A stretch of DNA of 11,041 nucleotides from assembly GCA_937917475.1 (NCBI GenBank), contig CALDNF010000084.1, positions 1 to 11,041 of the forward strand. The letters are read 5' to 3'. This DNA is from an uncultured Faecalibacterium sp. Lineage in GTDB: Bacteria > Bacillota > Clostridia > Oscillospirales > Ruminococcaceae. Shown in pieces: positions 1 to 7,554 of this stretch (the stretch's first letter is position 1; every line of letters begins with the position of its first letter). The notes under the pieces were generated by a model, which ran no database searches, was not told the DNA's origin, and saw only the letters and a program-made list of their open reading frames with translations. The position numbers and the translations under genes are program-made.

Positions 1-2002
1 TGAGCCGTTCGGGATCGATGCCGTACTCAGCGGCGTGGACCCGGGCATAGGTGACCGCCAGCTGTGCGCTTTCCTTCATCACATCGCCCAGCGAACCGGT
101 GACCGTGATCTTGCCCGAGCCGTTATCGATGACCTGCACCTCGATGGGCAGGGTCTCGCCGCCCACACTGGTCCATGCCAGACCATTGGCAATGCCGATG
201 GCATTGGTGCGGTTGAGGAATTCCGGCTTGACCATCCGGGGCCCCAGCAGCTTTTCCAGCGTCGTTCCGGTCACCGAGACGCTTTCCGCCTCACCGGATG
301 CGATCTTCCGGGCACACTTGCGCAGAACACTGGTAATCGTGCGTTCCAGATTGCGGACACCGGCCTCCCGGGTGTAGCCGTCGATGATGCCATACAGTGC
401 GCTCTGGGAGAAGCTGACCTTTCCGGTCAGGCCGCAGGCATCCAGCTGCTTGGGTACCAGATGCTTCTTGGCAATGTTATATTTTTCCACACGGGTATAG
501 CTGGGCAGCTCGATGACGTCCATACGGTCCCGCAGCGGGCCGGGGATAGCTCCCAGATCGTTTGCGGTGGTGATGAAGAGCACATGGCTCAGGTCAAAGG
601 GCATATCGATAAAATGATCGTTGAAGGTGCTGTTCTGCTCCGGGTCCAATGCTTCCAGCAGGGCGGCAGCGGGGTCACCCCGGAAATCTCCGGCCAGTTT
701 GTCGATCTCGTCCAGCAGGATCAAAGGATTGGAGCTCTTGGCCGAGATCATGGCCGAGATGATCTTGCCCGGCATTGCACCGATGTAGGTGCGGCGATGG
801 CCCCGGATCTCAGCCTCATCCCGGACGCCGCCCAGACTCAGACGGACGTACTTACGGTTCAGGCTTTCAGCGATGGAGCGTGCAATGCTGGTCTTGCCAA
901 CACCCGGAGGGCCTACAAGGCAGATGATCTGGCCCTTGACATCGGGAGCCAGCTTCCGGACGGCCAGAACTTCCAGAATACGGTCCTTGACCTTTTTCAG
1001 GCCATAGTGGTCCCGGTCGAGGATCTTCTGGGCCTTTGCAATGTCCAGATCGTCCTCAGTAAAGGTATTCCAGGGCAGGTCCAGACAGGTATCCAGATAG
1101 GTGCGGATGACGGTGCCCTCCTGATTGCTGCTCTGCATCTTGGAAAGGCGGTCGGTCTCCTTCATCAGCTTCTTCTCGCACTCAGGTGCAAGGTGCAGCT
1201 CGGTGATCCGGCGGCGGTACTCCTCCACCTCGGCGGTGGTATCATCGTCCTCGCCCAGCTCCTCGCTGATCATGTGCAGCTGCTCATGGAGATAATAATC
1301 CCGCTGATTTTTGTCCATGGCCTCATCGACCTTGCGGGCAATTTCCTTATCGATCTCCAGCATCCGGCGTTCCCGATGCATCTTTTCAATCAGCAGTTTC
1401 AGACGGCCCATGAGGGTGCTTTCGTTCAGGATCGCCTGCTTATCCTCGAAACGGAACAGCAGATTTGCCGGGATGTATTCGGACAGGAATTCGGGATCGG
1501 TGTTGGTGGTGATGGTGAATACCACATCCTTGCCGATGTGAGGGTTGAGAGCCAGCAGCTCATCAAAGCCCTTTTTCACATTCCGCACCAGCACATCCAT
1601 CTCCGGAGCTTCCTCCGGCTTTGCCGGGCGGACCGGAGCCGGGCGGACAGCCGCCAGCAGGAAGCTGCCATCAGCATTGACCTCCGTGAGCTTTGCCCGG
1701 TATTTGCCTTCCACGAGGATGCGGACCAGATCATCCGACACCCGCATGACCTGTTTGACCTCGGCCACAACACCGTACGGATACAGATCCGACGGCTGCG
1801 GGTCCTCGACTTTCATTTCCTTTTGTGCGACGAGAAATACGTCGGAGTTGTTGCTCATGGCCCACTCGACGGCAGCGATGCTCTTTTCCCGGCCCACCTC
1901 AAAATGAAGCAGATTGTTGGGGAACACCACCAGACCCCGCAGAGCGATGGCCGGAAGGTGGACAATGTTGCGCTCCACCTTGACGGTAACTTTTTCAGAC
2001 AT
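1..2002 (-). CDS. lon: ATP-dependent protease Lon (endopeptidase La), C-terminus cut off by window edge
   Basis: Lon is a cytoplasmic homo-oligomeric AAA+ serine protease that unfolds and degrades damaged and regulatory proteins. The 667 visible codons show the N-terminal substrate-binding region (from about residue 13, HLPAIALRGLVVFPN), a charged helical stretch around residues 210-310, Walker A GPPGVGKT (364-371), the pore region GGVRDEAEIRGHRRTYIG (391-408, with Y406), Walker B LILLDEID (D431, E432), sensor FITTAND, and the start of the protease domain, GLAWTSVGGE (W610). The catalytic Ser and Lys of the family lie beyond the visible end, so activity cannot be judged. The ATG at 2002 has a GGGAGG Shine-Dalgarno eight bases upstream. 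The gene has its own promoter at 2086-2114 downstream of the Gx gene. Family identity is certain from these motifs. Confidence 0.97.
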   Translation of the reverse strand, partial: MSEKVTVKVERNIVHLPAIALRGLVVFPNNLLHFEVGREKSIAAVEWAMSNNSDVFLVAQKEMKVEDPQPSDLYPYGVVAEVKQVMRVSDDLVRILVEGKYRAKLTEVNADGSFLLAAVRPAPVRPAKPEEAPEMDVLVRNVKKGFDELLALNPHIGKDVVFTITTNTDPEFLSEYIPANLLFRFEDKQAILNESTLMGRLKLLIEKMHRERRMLEIDKEIARKVDEAMDKNQRDYYLHEQLHMISEELGEDDDTTAEVEEYRRRITELHLAPECEKKLMKETDRLSKMQSSNQEGTVIRTYLDTCLDLPWNTFTEDDLDIAKAQKILDRDHYGLKKVKDRILEVLAVRKLAPDVKGQIICLVGPPGVGKTSIARSIAESLNRKYVRLSLGGVRDEAEIRGHRRTYIGAMPGKIISAMISAKSSNPLILLDEIDKLAGDFRGDPAAALLEALDPEQNSTFNDHFIDMPFDLSHVLFITTANDLGAIPGPLRDRMDVIELPSYTRVEKYNIAKKHLVPKQLDACGLTGKVSFSQSALYGIIDGYTREAGVRNLERTITSVLRKCARKIASGEAESVSVTGTTLEKLLGPRMVKPEFLNRTNAIGIANGLAWTSVGGETLPIEVQVIDNGSGKITVTGSLGDVMKESAQLAVTYARVHAAEYGIDPERL

Positions 2003-2018
2003 ATGCAAAACCTCCCGA

Positions 2019-2052
2019 CTGCCCGGCGGATGCGAGTCATCTCAGCGGGCAG
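2019..2052 (-). repeat. Inverted repeat (hairpin) in the lon 5' leader
   Basis: On the minus strand, CTGCCCG (2052-2046) pairs perfectly with CGGGCAG (2025-2019) across a 20-nt loop that can itself pair GATG with CATC. The hairpin ends three bases before the GGGAGG ribosome-binding site of lon. It could affect translation initiation or mRNA stability. No T-run follows, so it is not a terminator. Confidence 0.45.
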
Positions 2053-2085
2053 CTTTTCTTTGGGTAATTGATTTGGTATCTATTT

Positions 2086-2114
2086 ATTATAGCGGAACCG
2101 CCCGGCGGTTGCAA
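2086..2114 (-). promoter_or_regulatory. Sigma-A-type promoter of lon
   Basis: Read on the minus strand, the -35 element is TTGCAA (2114-2109), the spacer is 17 bp and the -10 element is a perfect TATAAT (2091-2086). The predicted start is about 80 nt before the lon ATG. The spacer holds a GC-rich dyad with arms AACCGCC and GGCGGTT around one base (2096-2110), which overlaps the edge of the -35 box. A 9-bp word AGCGGGCAG occurs on the plus strand at 2114-2122, overlapping the -35 edge, and again at 2044-2052 in the leader. Confidence 0.8.
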
Positions 2115-2123
2115 GCGGGCAGG

Positions 2124-2672
2124 TCACTCTTCCCCACGCTTTTCGTGGGTATTGTAGCCGATCTTGCCAAGGGCCGGCAGAATCGCCCTGAGGGTCACCG
2201 AGGTGACCGCTCCCATAATAAGGCCCATCACCAGCATGACCGGCGCATAATAGAGGGACATTTTGGACGATAGAATCACACCCGCCCCCAGCAGCTGCCC
2301 AATGTTATGGGACAGCGCACCGCAGACCGACAGGATGAACCAGGTAGGCCGAACCGGGACGTGGTAATAGAGCACCCACATCACCAGCAGCGAGAGCAGA
2401 CCGCCGCAGAGGGACAGAAAGCCCGCCGTCCAGCCAGAGACCAGAAAGACGAACAACGCTTTGAGCAGATCCAAAATCAAAGCCTGCTTTGCGCCCATGA
2501 AGAACAGCGCATACATGACCACGATATTGGCAAGACCCAGCTTCATGCCCGGCATCAGCCCCGGGATGACCAGTGTTCCTTCAATGAACGAAAGGGCCAT
2601 AGCCAGCGCAAACAGCAGCCCGGAAAGGGCGATCTCGTGCGTTTTTTTATAGTTTCGGTCATTTCTGGGCAT
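2124..2672 (-). CDS. Gx transporter / heptaprenyl diphosphate synthase component I-like membrane protein
   Basis: This 182-aa, very hydrophobic protein matches the Hpre_diP_synt_I family (PF07456), often annotated as Gx transporter family protein or heptaprenyl diphosphate synthase component I. The hallmark glycine/proline-rich block IPGLMPGMKLGLANI is at residues 36-50, and a second conserved stretch, GALSHNIGQLLGA, is at 118-130. About five membrane segments are visible (roughly 14-33, 48-62, 64-82, 86-104 and 139-165), with a short charged cytoplasmic tail. The family's true function is unsettled: the name links it to isoprenoid synthesis, but the fold looks like a small membrane transporter subunit. 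The ATG at 2672 was chosen because AAGGAG lies eight bases upstream. The ABC-F gene ends 25 nt before it, so the two are probably co-transcribed. Confidence 0.88.
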   Translation of the reverse strand: MPRNDRNYKKTHEIALSGLLFALAMALSFIEGTLVIPGLMPGMKLGLANIVVMYALFFMGAKQALILDLLKALFVFLVSGWTAGFLSLCGGLLSLLVMWVLYYHVPVRPTWFILSVCGALSHNIGQLLGAGVILSSKMSLYYAPVMLVMGLIMGAVTSVTLRAILPALGKIGYNTHEKRGEE

Positions 2673-2697
2673 CGTATTTCTCCTTTTTGCGGGCGGG

Positions 2698-4593
2698 TCA
2701 TTCGTCGCCGCCCAGCGACTGCTCGTATTGCTCCTGTTCCTCCATGGCAGCTTCCCAAGCGGCGAACAGCTCGTCCTGATGGAAGCGCAGATCCGCCAGT
2801 TCATCACTCTTTTCCCGGAGCAGCTGGGGATCGTTGTAGACCTCCGGCGAATTGATCTCATTGTCCAGCTCTACTTCCCGTGCACCACAGGCTTCCATCT
2901 CGTCCTCACAGGCTTTGATCTTGGCACGCAGCTCCGCCCGGCGGCGACGCTGTTCCTTGCCGTAGCCCACCTTGGCAGGCTCCGAAGATTTTTCCACTGC
3001 CGGAGCAGCGGTGCTTCGGCCCATCAGAGCGTCGTAGCTGGGATAGATCGTAGCTTTTCCATCCTCAAGGTAAAGGATGGGGCAGGCCAGACTGTTCATC
3101 AGGTGACGGTCATGGGTGACCATCAGCAGTGTACCGGTGTAGGCCATCAGAGCCTCGGTCAGGTTCTCCCGGGTGTAGATGTCCAAGTGGTTGGTAGGCT
3201 CATCCAAAAACAGCAGATTGGGCCGTTCCAGCACGATCTCGGCAAAGCGCAGGCGGGCCAGTTCTCCACCGGACAGAGCCTCGCAGGGTTTGAACACCGT
3301 TTCGCCCCGGAACCCCAGTTTTGCCAGATGGCTGCGGACTTCCAGCTCGGTCATACGGGGGTATTTGTTCCAGATGACGTCAATGACCCGGCCTGCACCC
3401 AGACGGTTCTGCTGCTGGGCAAAGATGCTGGGCCGTGCGCCGGTGCCCAGACGGACCATGCCGCCCGAAGGCCGGCGTTTGCCGTCCAGCACCTGCATCA
3501 GGGTGGACTTGCCTGCACCGTTGGGGCCGGCAATAATGAGCCGCTGGCCCCGGCAGACGGTATAGCTGAAGGGTTCCAGCAGCGTCCGGTCCCCGATCTT
3601 GATGGTCAGATTTTTGAGGACGACCAGTTCATTCCAAGGCTCCACATCGTACTCGAACCGGAACTTGAGCTGGTTGGTCTCATCTTTGGGAGCCTCGGTG
3701 ATCTCCAATTTTTCCAGCTGCTTGCGGCGGCTCTGGGCCATTTTTGTGGTGGATGCCCGGACAAGGTTGCGGTCCACATAGTCCTGCAATTTTTCAGCCA
3801 ATGCCACATCGGCATCGTGCTGCTTCTGACGCAGGGCATTGGCAGCTTCTTTCTGAGGCAGGTAGGCCGAGAAATTGCCCCTATAGGTCGTCATGGTCTG
3901 GAAGGCGACCTCCCAGATCTTGGTGCAGACATTATCAAGGAAGTACCGGTCATGGCTGACCACCATCACCGCACCGGAGTAGCCCTTGAGGTAGTTTTCG
4001 AGCCATTCCATGGTGGCAAAATCCAAGTGGTTGGTAGGCTCGTCCAGAATCAGAACATCCGGTTTTTCCAGCAGAAGCTTTGCCAAACGCAGTCTCGTCA
4101 GCTCGCCGCCGGAGAGAACACCCACGTTCTTCTCCCACGTTTCCTGCGGGAATCCCATGCCGGAAAGGACCTTTTTGATGTTCACATCCATGTTGTAGCC
4201 GTCGGCGGCATCCACAATATTCTGCAGCGCATCGTGCTGTTCCAGCAAAGACGCATCCTCGGGGGAGGCGGCCATCTTCCGTTCCAGCACCTGCATCTTT
4301 GCCATGGCATCCAGCACTGGTGCAAAGGTAGAGCGCATCTCTCCATAGATATCCAGCGTGGCATCGAGCTTTGCGTTTTGTTCCAGATAACCCAGCGTCA
4401 CACCATGGGTCACGCTGAATTCTCCCTCATAATCCGTATAAACGCCGGTCAGGATCTTGAGCAGGGTGGTTTTGCCTGCGCCGTTCTGACCCACGATGCC
4501 GATCCGGTCTTCCTTTTCCACGCTGGCAGTCACATCGTGCAGAACGATCTTTTCGCCAAAGCTTTTGCCTAGTTTTTCCAAATGAATCAACAT
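2698..4593 (-). CDS. ABC-F family ATPase (ribosome-associated type, two ATP-binding cassettes)
   Basis: This 631-aa soluble protein has two nucleotide-binding domains and no membrane segment, the ABC-F layout. NBD1 has Walker A GQNGAGKT (35-42), signature LSGGE (160-164), Walker B with catalytic E185, and switch H214. NBD2 has GPNGAGKS (356-363), LSGGE (440-444), Walker B with E465, and H494. The linker between them (about 240-310) is basic and helical, with a TTKMAQSRRKQLEKLE-type stretch as in P-site tRNA-interaction motifs. A charged coiled-coil C-terminal domain covers about 545-628. ABC-F proteins act on the ribosome to rescue or tune translation; some give antibiotic resistance. The short linker and housekeeping context point to a YdiF-like role rather than resistance, but this is inference. 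The ATG at 4593 has only a weak Shine-Dalgarno (GGA). It lies 34 nt after the YjjG-like gene. Confidence 0.93.
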   Translation of the reverse strand: MLIHLEKLGKSFGEKIVLHDVTASVEKEDRIGIVGQNGAGKTTLLKILTGVYTDYEGEFSVTHGVTLGYLEQNAKLDATLDIYGEMRSTFAPVLDAMAKMQVLERKMAASPEDASLLEQHDALQNIVDAADGYNMDVNIKKVLSGMGFPQETWEKNVGVLSGGELTRLRLAKLLLEKPDVLILDEPTNHLDFATMEWLENYLKGYSGAVMVVSHDRYFLDNVCTKIWEVAFQTMTTYRGNFSAYLPQKEAANALRQKQHDADVALAEKLQDYVDRNLVRASTTKMAQSRRKQLEKLEITEAPKDETNQLKFRFEYDVEPWNELVVLKNLTIKIGDRTLLEPFSYTVCRGQRLIIAGPNGAGKSTLMQVLDGKRRPSGGMVRLGTGARPSIFAQQQNRLGAGRVIDVIWNKYPRMTELEVRSHLAKLGFRGETVFKPCEALSGGELARLRFAEIVLERPNLLFLDEPTNHLDIYTRENLTEALMAYTGTLLMVTHDRHLMNSLACPILYLEDGKATIYPSYDALMGRSTAAPAVEKSSEPAKVGYGKEQRRRRAELRAKIKACEDEMEACGAREVELDNEINSPEVYNDPQLLREKSDELADLRFHQDELFAAWEAAMEEQEQYEQSLGGDE

Positions 4594-4627
4594 AATTTGT
4601 TATCCGTTCTTTTGCCGGGCCTTTCAC

Positions 4628-5368
4628 TCACCGCTGATGGCGGCGGTTCTTCAGGCCAATGTTTGCCAGTTCCTCCGGTTCCATGACCAGCGGATACAGT
4701 TCTTCCAGACTTGCGATCTCGTAGGTGGGGCAGACCTTGCCGGGATTTTCGGCGTGATTCGGATTGAACCAGCAGGTGTCCAGCCCGGCGTTGATACCGC
4801 CCTGAATATCGCTGGACAGGCTGTCGCCCACCACCAGAACGTGTTCCCGGTTTTCTACGCCCAACGAACGGAGCGCAGCATCAAAAATTTTCCGGTTCGG
4901 CTTTTCGCTGTCCAGCTTTTCCGAAACAAACACATCTTCGAGGTAGCTGTTCAGGCCGGACTCCTGCACCCGGCGGCTCTGCACCTTGTCAAAGCCGTTG
5001 GTCACAATAGCAAGGGTCGCCACTTCTGACAATTCCCCCATCACTTCCAGCACATTGCCGGACATTAAGTCCGGGTGGGTAGAAAGCTGCTCGAGGTAGA
5101 AACGGTTCATCTCCGCACCGTTTCCGGCTGCATCGATTGCCTTCAGAAAGCGGGTGAACCGCTCGCTCATCAGCTTGTCCCGGCGGATCTGACCTTTTTC
5201 CAGCTGCTTCCAGAGCTCACTGTTGATCTCACGATAGGTCTGCACCGTCTGGGCATCCGGCTCAATGCCGTAAGTGACCAGCGTTTCGGCTAGGGCCTTG
5301 CTTTCCGCTGCATCAAAGTCCAGCAGCGTATTGTCAGCGTCAAACAAGACGCAATAGTATTTTGCCAT
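4628..5368 (-). CDS. yjjG: YjjG-family HAD pyrimidine 5'-nucleotidase
   Basis: A 246-aa cytoplasmic HAD-superfamily phosphatase. Motif I is FDADNTLLDFD (nucleophile D10, acid/base D12), motif II is the T123-N124 pair in IVTNG, motif III is K156 in SEKPNRKIFD, and motif IV is GDSLSSD (D182, D187). The cap between residues 20 and 110 is helical. The DADNTLLDFD start and the SEKPxxxIFxxAL and GDSLSSDIQGG blocks are typical of the YjjG family, which dephosphorylates dUMP, dTMP and non-canonical pyrimidine nucleotides as a house-cleaning enzyme. The ATG at 5368 is preceded by GAGGG eight bases upstream. It leads the YjjG, ABC-F, Gx gene string, and a hairpin at 5399-5429 lies just before it. The substrate is inferred from the family. 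Confidence 0.88.
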   Translation of the reverse strand: MAKYYCVLFDADNTLLDFDAAESKALAETLVTYGIEPDAQTVQTYREINSELWKQLEKGQIRRDKLMSERFTRFLKAIDAAGNGAEMNRFYLEQLSTHPDLMSGNVLEVMGELSEVATLAIVTNGFDKVQSRRVQESGLNSYLEDVFVSEKLDSEKPNRKIFDAALRSLGVENREHVLVVGDSLSSDIQGGINAGLDTCWFNPNHAENPGKVCPTYEIASLEELYPLVMEPEELANIGLKNRRHQR

Positions 5369-5398
5369 AATATTTTCCCTCTCTTTTGAGAACAGCGA

Positions 5399-5429
5399 GA
5401 AGCCAGCCCCGCCCGGCAGAGCTGGCTTC
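5399..5429 (-). terminator. Strong hairpin between the small acidic gene and the yjjG-like gene, possible terminator
   Basis: GAAGCCAGC (5399-5407) and GCTGGCTTC (5421-5429) form a perfect 9-bp stem with a 13-nt GC-rich loop. It lies 10 nt past the stop of the small acidic gene. On the minus strand the stem is followed by TCGCTGTTCTC, which is only weakly T-rich, so it may be a weak terminator, an attenuator or an mRNA-stabilising element. Confidence 0.45.
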
Positions 5430-5439
5430 CTGATTCCGT

Positions 5440-5664
5440 TCAGTTTTCCTGCACGATTTCATACGCAGCATCGTCCGTCTGTTCCGGAGTGTTCTCCGCA
5501 CAGCGGTTTGTGCCGGTGCAGGGGGTCTCGGGGCAGCGGTTCATATCCTCTTCCGATACGCCGTTGTCCACATTTTCCCAATCGGTTTCATAATAGTCCA
5601 CGTTGCCATCGGTCACGTCTTCGGCACCCGGCAGACCGGAAACCCGGTTCTCTTCACTGATCAT
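5440..5664 (-). CDS. Small, strongly acidic hypothetical protein with three cysteines
   Basis: I do not recognise this 74-aa protein. It has 20 Asp/Glu against three Arg and no Lys, no membrane segment and no signal peptide. Its only cysteines cluster as RCPETPCTGTNRC (C44, C49, C55), which might bind a metal or form disulfides. The ATG at 5664 was chosen because an ideal AGGAGG lies seven bases upstream; an in-frame ATG 21 bases further up would place that ribosome-binding site inside the gene. The strong ribosome-binding site and the tight position between the SGNH gene (61 nt) and the hairpin at 5399 support real translation. No function can be inferred. Confidence 0.62.
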   Translation of the reverse strand: MISEENRVSGLPGAEDVTDGNVDYYETDWENVDNGVSEEDMNRCPETPCTGTNRCAENTPEQTDDAAYEIVQEN

Positions 5665-5725
5665 CTGCACACCTCCTCTCGCCACAGCCTATGCGGCTGC
5701 GCCGGGAAAAGTTTGCAGCATTTTA

Positions 5726-7549
5726 TCACTCCGCCTTGCTTTCTTCCTTGCTGGCAGAGGCCTCCGAGGAAGCCGCTTCGCTCTGGGACGAACTTGCTGC
5801 CTCGTTCACAGATTCAGAATTCGATTCTTCCTTGGCGGATTCCGCCTTGGAGGAAGAGCTGCTCTCGGAACTGCTGCTGTGAGACGAACTGCCCGAGCTG
5901 TGGGACGTACTCTCACTGGAAGAAGCCGTTTCATGAGAGACGGAAGAGCTGGTGCTCTCGGATGTACTTCCGGAGGAAGTTCCGGAACTTGCAGACGAGG
6001 CCGGATGACTCGAGCTGCTGGAAGAGCTGCCCGAAGACCCACTCACAACGGTGATGGTAAGGGTATTGCTGCTCACCGAACTGCCATTGTAACTGACAGT
6101 GGCGTGCACTTTATAGGTGGCTTCGGTCATATTGGTGATGGGGATGGTCACCTTGCTCTGTCCCGCCGCCGCTGTGACCTCGGTGCCGTTGGAATACCAG
6201 CGGATCGAATCGGCACTGCCGTACTTTCCGCTGACCGATGCCTGAAAGACCACGGACTCTCCTCTCCGTTCGCCGCTGATCTTGACGGACAGAGCTGCGA
6301 ACACCGCCGTCACATCCAGATTCTGGGTAAAGTTGGTATCGCTGCGCGTCTTGTCGGTCTTCCCATCGCTCCACTTGACGAAGACATAACCGTCGGCAGG
6401 AACTGCGGTGACGGTAAGCGACTTGGCAGGGTCGGTGATCTTATAACTCAGACTCTTGCCGGAATCGCCGCCGCAGCTCAGGGAGCCGCCGCCGCTCTTC
6501 TCTACCTGATACCGCACCTCATACTGCACTGCAGAGTCCTTGCTCTCACTGCTGCTGGTGCTTTCACTCGAGCTTGCGCTCTCGCTGGGGGCCGTGCTTT
6601 CGCTGGCCGGGACAGAGCTGCTGGGTGCCTGCACCGCAGAGCTGGGGTTCGAGACATATTCCAGCGTCCGGGTGGGGATACCGGTCAGGTCACCTGCTGG
6701 GCGGCGGTCCTCGGTGTTGTAAGCGTGGGTGCGGATGTAGGTCAGCACCGCTTTCAGGCCCACCGTCTTGAGGTGGATATCGCCATTGGTGTAGTATTCC
6801 GCATTGCCGTAGCCGTCATCTCCCTTGAGTGTCTCTGCGCTGTTCAGGAATTTAAGATTCAGCTGCTCGCACATACTCAGAAGAGCCATGTTGAAATCAT
6901 CGATCTTGGCCTGATCCATGTGCGGATAATTGGAATGATCCTCCGGAATGGGCGGGACCGTATTGATGATAATATCCGCATAAGGGTAAGCACTCTGAAC
7001 TGCCTGCACCAATGCGGTGTAGTGAGCAATAAAATCCTCCACGTCCATTCCGGTATCGTTGGTGCCAAAGGTCATCACGATCCGGCGGGGCTTCATTTTG
7101 GCCACCGCTTCCGGAATGGTATACTGGTTGTTGTCGTTTTTAAAGGTCACGATGCCATCGTTGAGAGCCGCCTGTGTACCAATGCCTTCTTTGGCACAAA
7201 ACTGCTGCAGCGAGATCAAACCATTGTTATAAAGGCGGACGGTGTTGGAATCTCCCAGAAAAAGGACCTGATTCAGGTAGTCTTCTCCGGCATCGTCCGT
7301 CTCGGTCAGCAAGGCTGCCGAAGTATTGTTGATCTGATAATGCCCTGCCAGATTTTCTCCTGACGGATCTGTTCCGTCTGCCGTGCTTTCCGACACGGAA
7401 GGAGCGGCGGGTTCCTTGCCCTTTTTCAGCAGTGTCAGCGTGATACCGATGGTGAGCAGTGCAGCCAGAGCGCAGATCACGCAGACCAAAACTGCCTGCT
7501 TCTGCATCGGAGTCATCGTTTGCTTGTCCGGTTGTTTCTTTCGACTCAT
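5726..7549 (-). CDS. Membrane-anchored SGNH/GDSL hydrolase with InlB-like, Ig-like and serine-rich regions
   Basis: A 607-aa extracellular protein on a type II anchor. A basic N-terminus (1-18) precedes one membrane helix (about 19-41). The SGNH hydrolase domain follows (about 80-285), with block I LFLGDSN (Ser101), block III GTND (N164) and block V NGDIHL (H259). Next come a Ser-rich linker (300-340), a domain like the divergent InlB B-repeat (343-419, with VPADGYVFVKWSDG), an Ig-like domain (420-503) and a Ser/Glu/Ala tail of about 104 residues. No LPXTG or other wall anchor is visible. Such enzymes usually remove acyl or acetyl groups from sugars at the cell surface; the substrate here is unknown. 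The ATG at 7549 was chosen over the in-frame GTG at 7558 because GAAGGG sits about eight bases before it. It starts five bases after the HAD gene, so both probably share the promoter at 8272-8300. Confidence 0.85.
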   Translation of the reverse strand: MSRKKQPDKQTMTPMQKQAVLVCVICALAALLTIGITLTLLKKGKEPAAPSVSESTADGTDPSGENLAGHYQINNTSAALLTETDDAGEDYLNQVLFLGDSNTVRLYNNGLISLQQFCAKEGIGTQAALNDGIVTFKNDNNQYTIPEAVAKMKPRRIVMTFGTNDTGMDVEDFIAHYTALVQAVQSAYPYADIIINTVPPIPEDHSNYPHMDQAKIDDFNMALLSMCEQLNLKFLNSAETLKGDDGYGNAEYYTNGDIHLKTVGLKAVLTYIRTHAYNTEDRRPAGDLTGIPTRTLEYVSNPSSAVQAPSSSVPASESTAPSESASSSESTSSSESKDSAVQYEVRYQVEKSGGGSLSCGGDSGKSLSYKITDPAKSLTVTAVPADGYVFVKWSDGKTDKTRSDTNFTQNLDVTAVFAALSVKISGERRGESVVFQASVSGKYGSADSIRWYSNGTEVTAAAGQSKVTIPITNMTEATYKVHATVSYNGSSVSSNTLTITVVSGSSGSSSSSSSHPASSASSGTSSGSTSESTSSSVSHETASSSESTSHSSGSSSHSSSSESSSSSKAESAKEESNSESVNEAASSSQSEAASSEASASKEESKAE

Positions 7550-7554
7550 TTTAT

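Noticed and set aside
35..2071. Long plus-strand open frame opposite lon
   Set aside because: It lies antisense to an unmistakable Lon and its translation shows no domain; GC-rich codon bias leaves the opposite frame free of stops.
2728..4572. Long plus-strand open frame opposite the ABC-F gene
   Set aside because: It mirrors the ABC-F coding frame and has no recognisable motif or ribosome-binding site.
2698..4593. ABC-F gene as an antibiotic-resistance determinant
   Set aside because: No long resistance-type linker is visible, and the gene sits in a housekeeping string with matching composition and no mobile-element traces.
5741..6040. Repetitive-looking DNA considered as a CRISPR array or tandem repeat
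   Set aside because: It encodes the Ser/Glu/Ala tail in frame, with varied Ser codons and no regular unit or spacer.
5603..7363. Long plus-strand open frame opposite the SGNH gene
   Set aside because: The low-complexity, Arg- and Gly-rich translation is an artefact of the Ser-rich coding sequence on the other strand.
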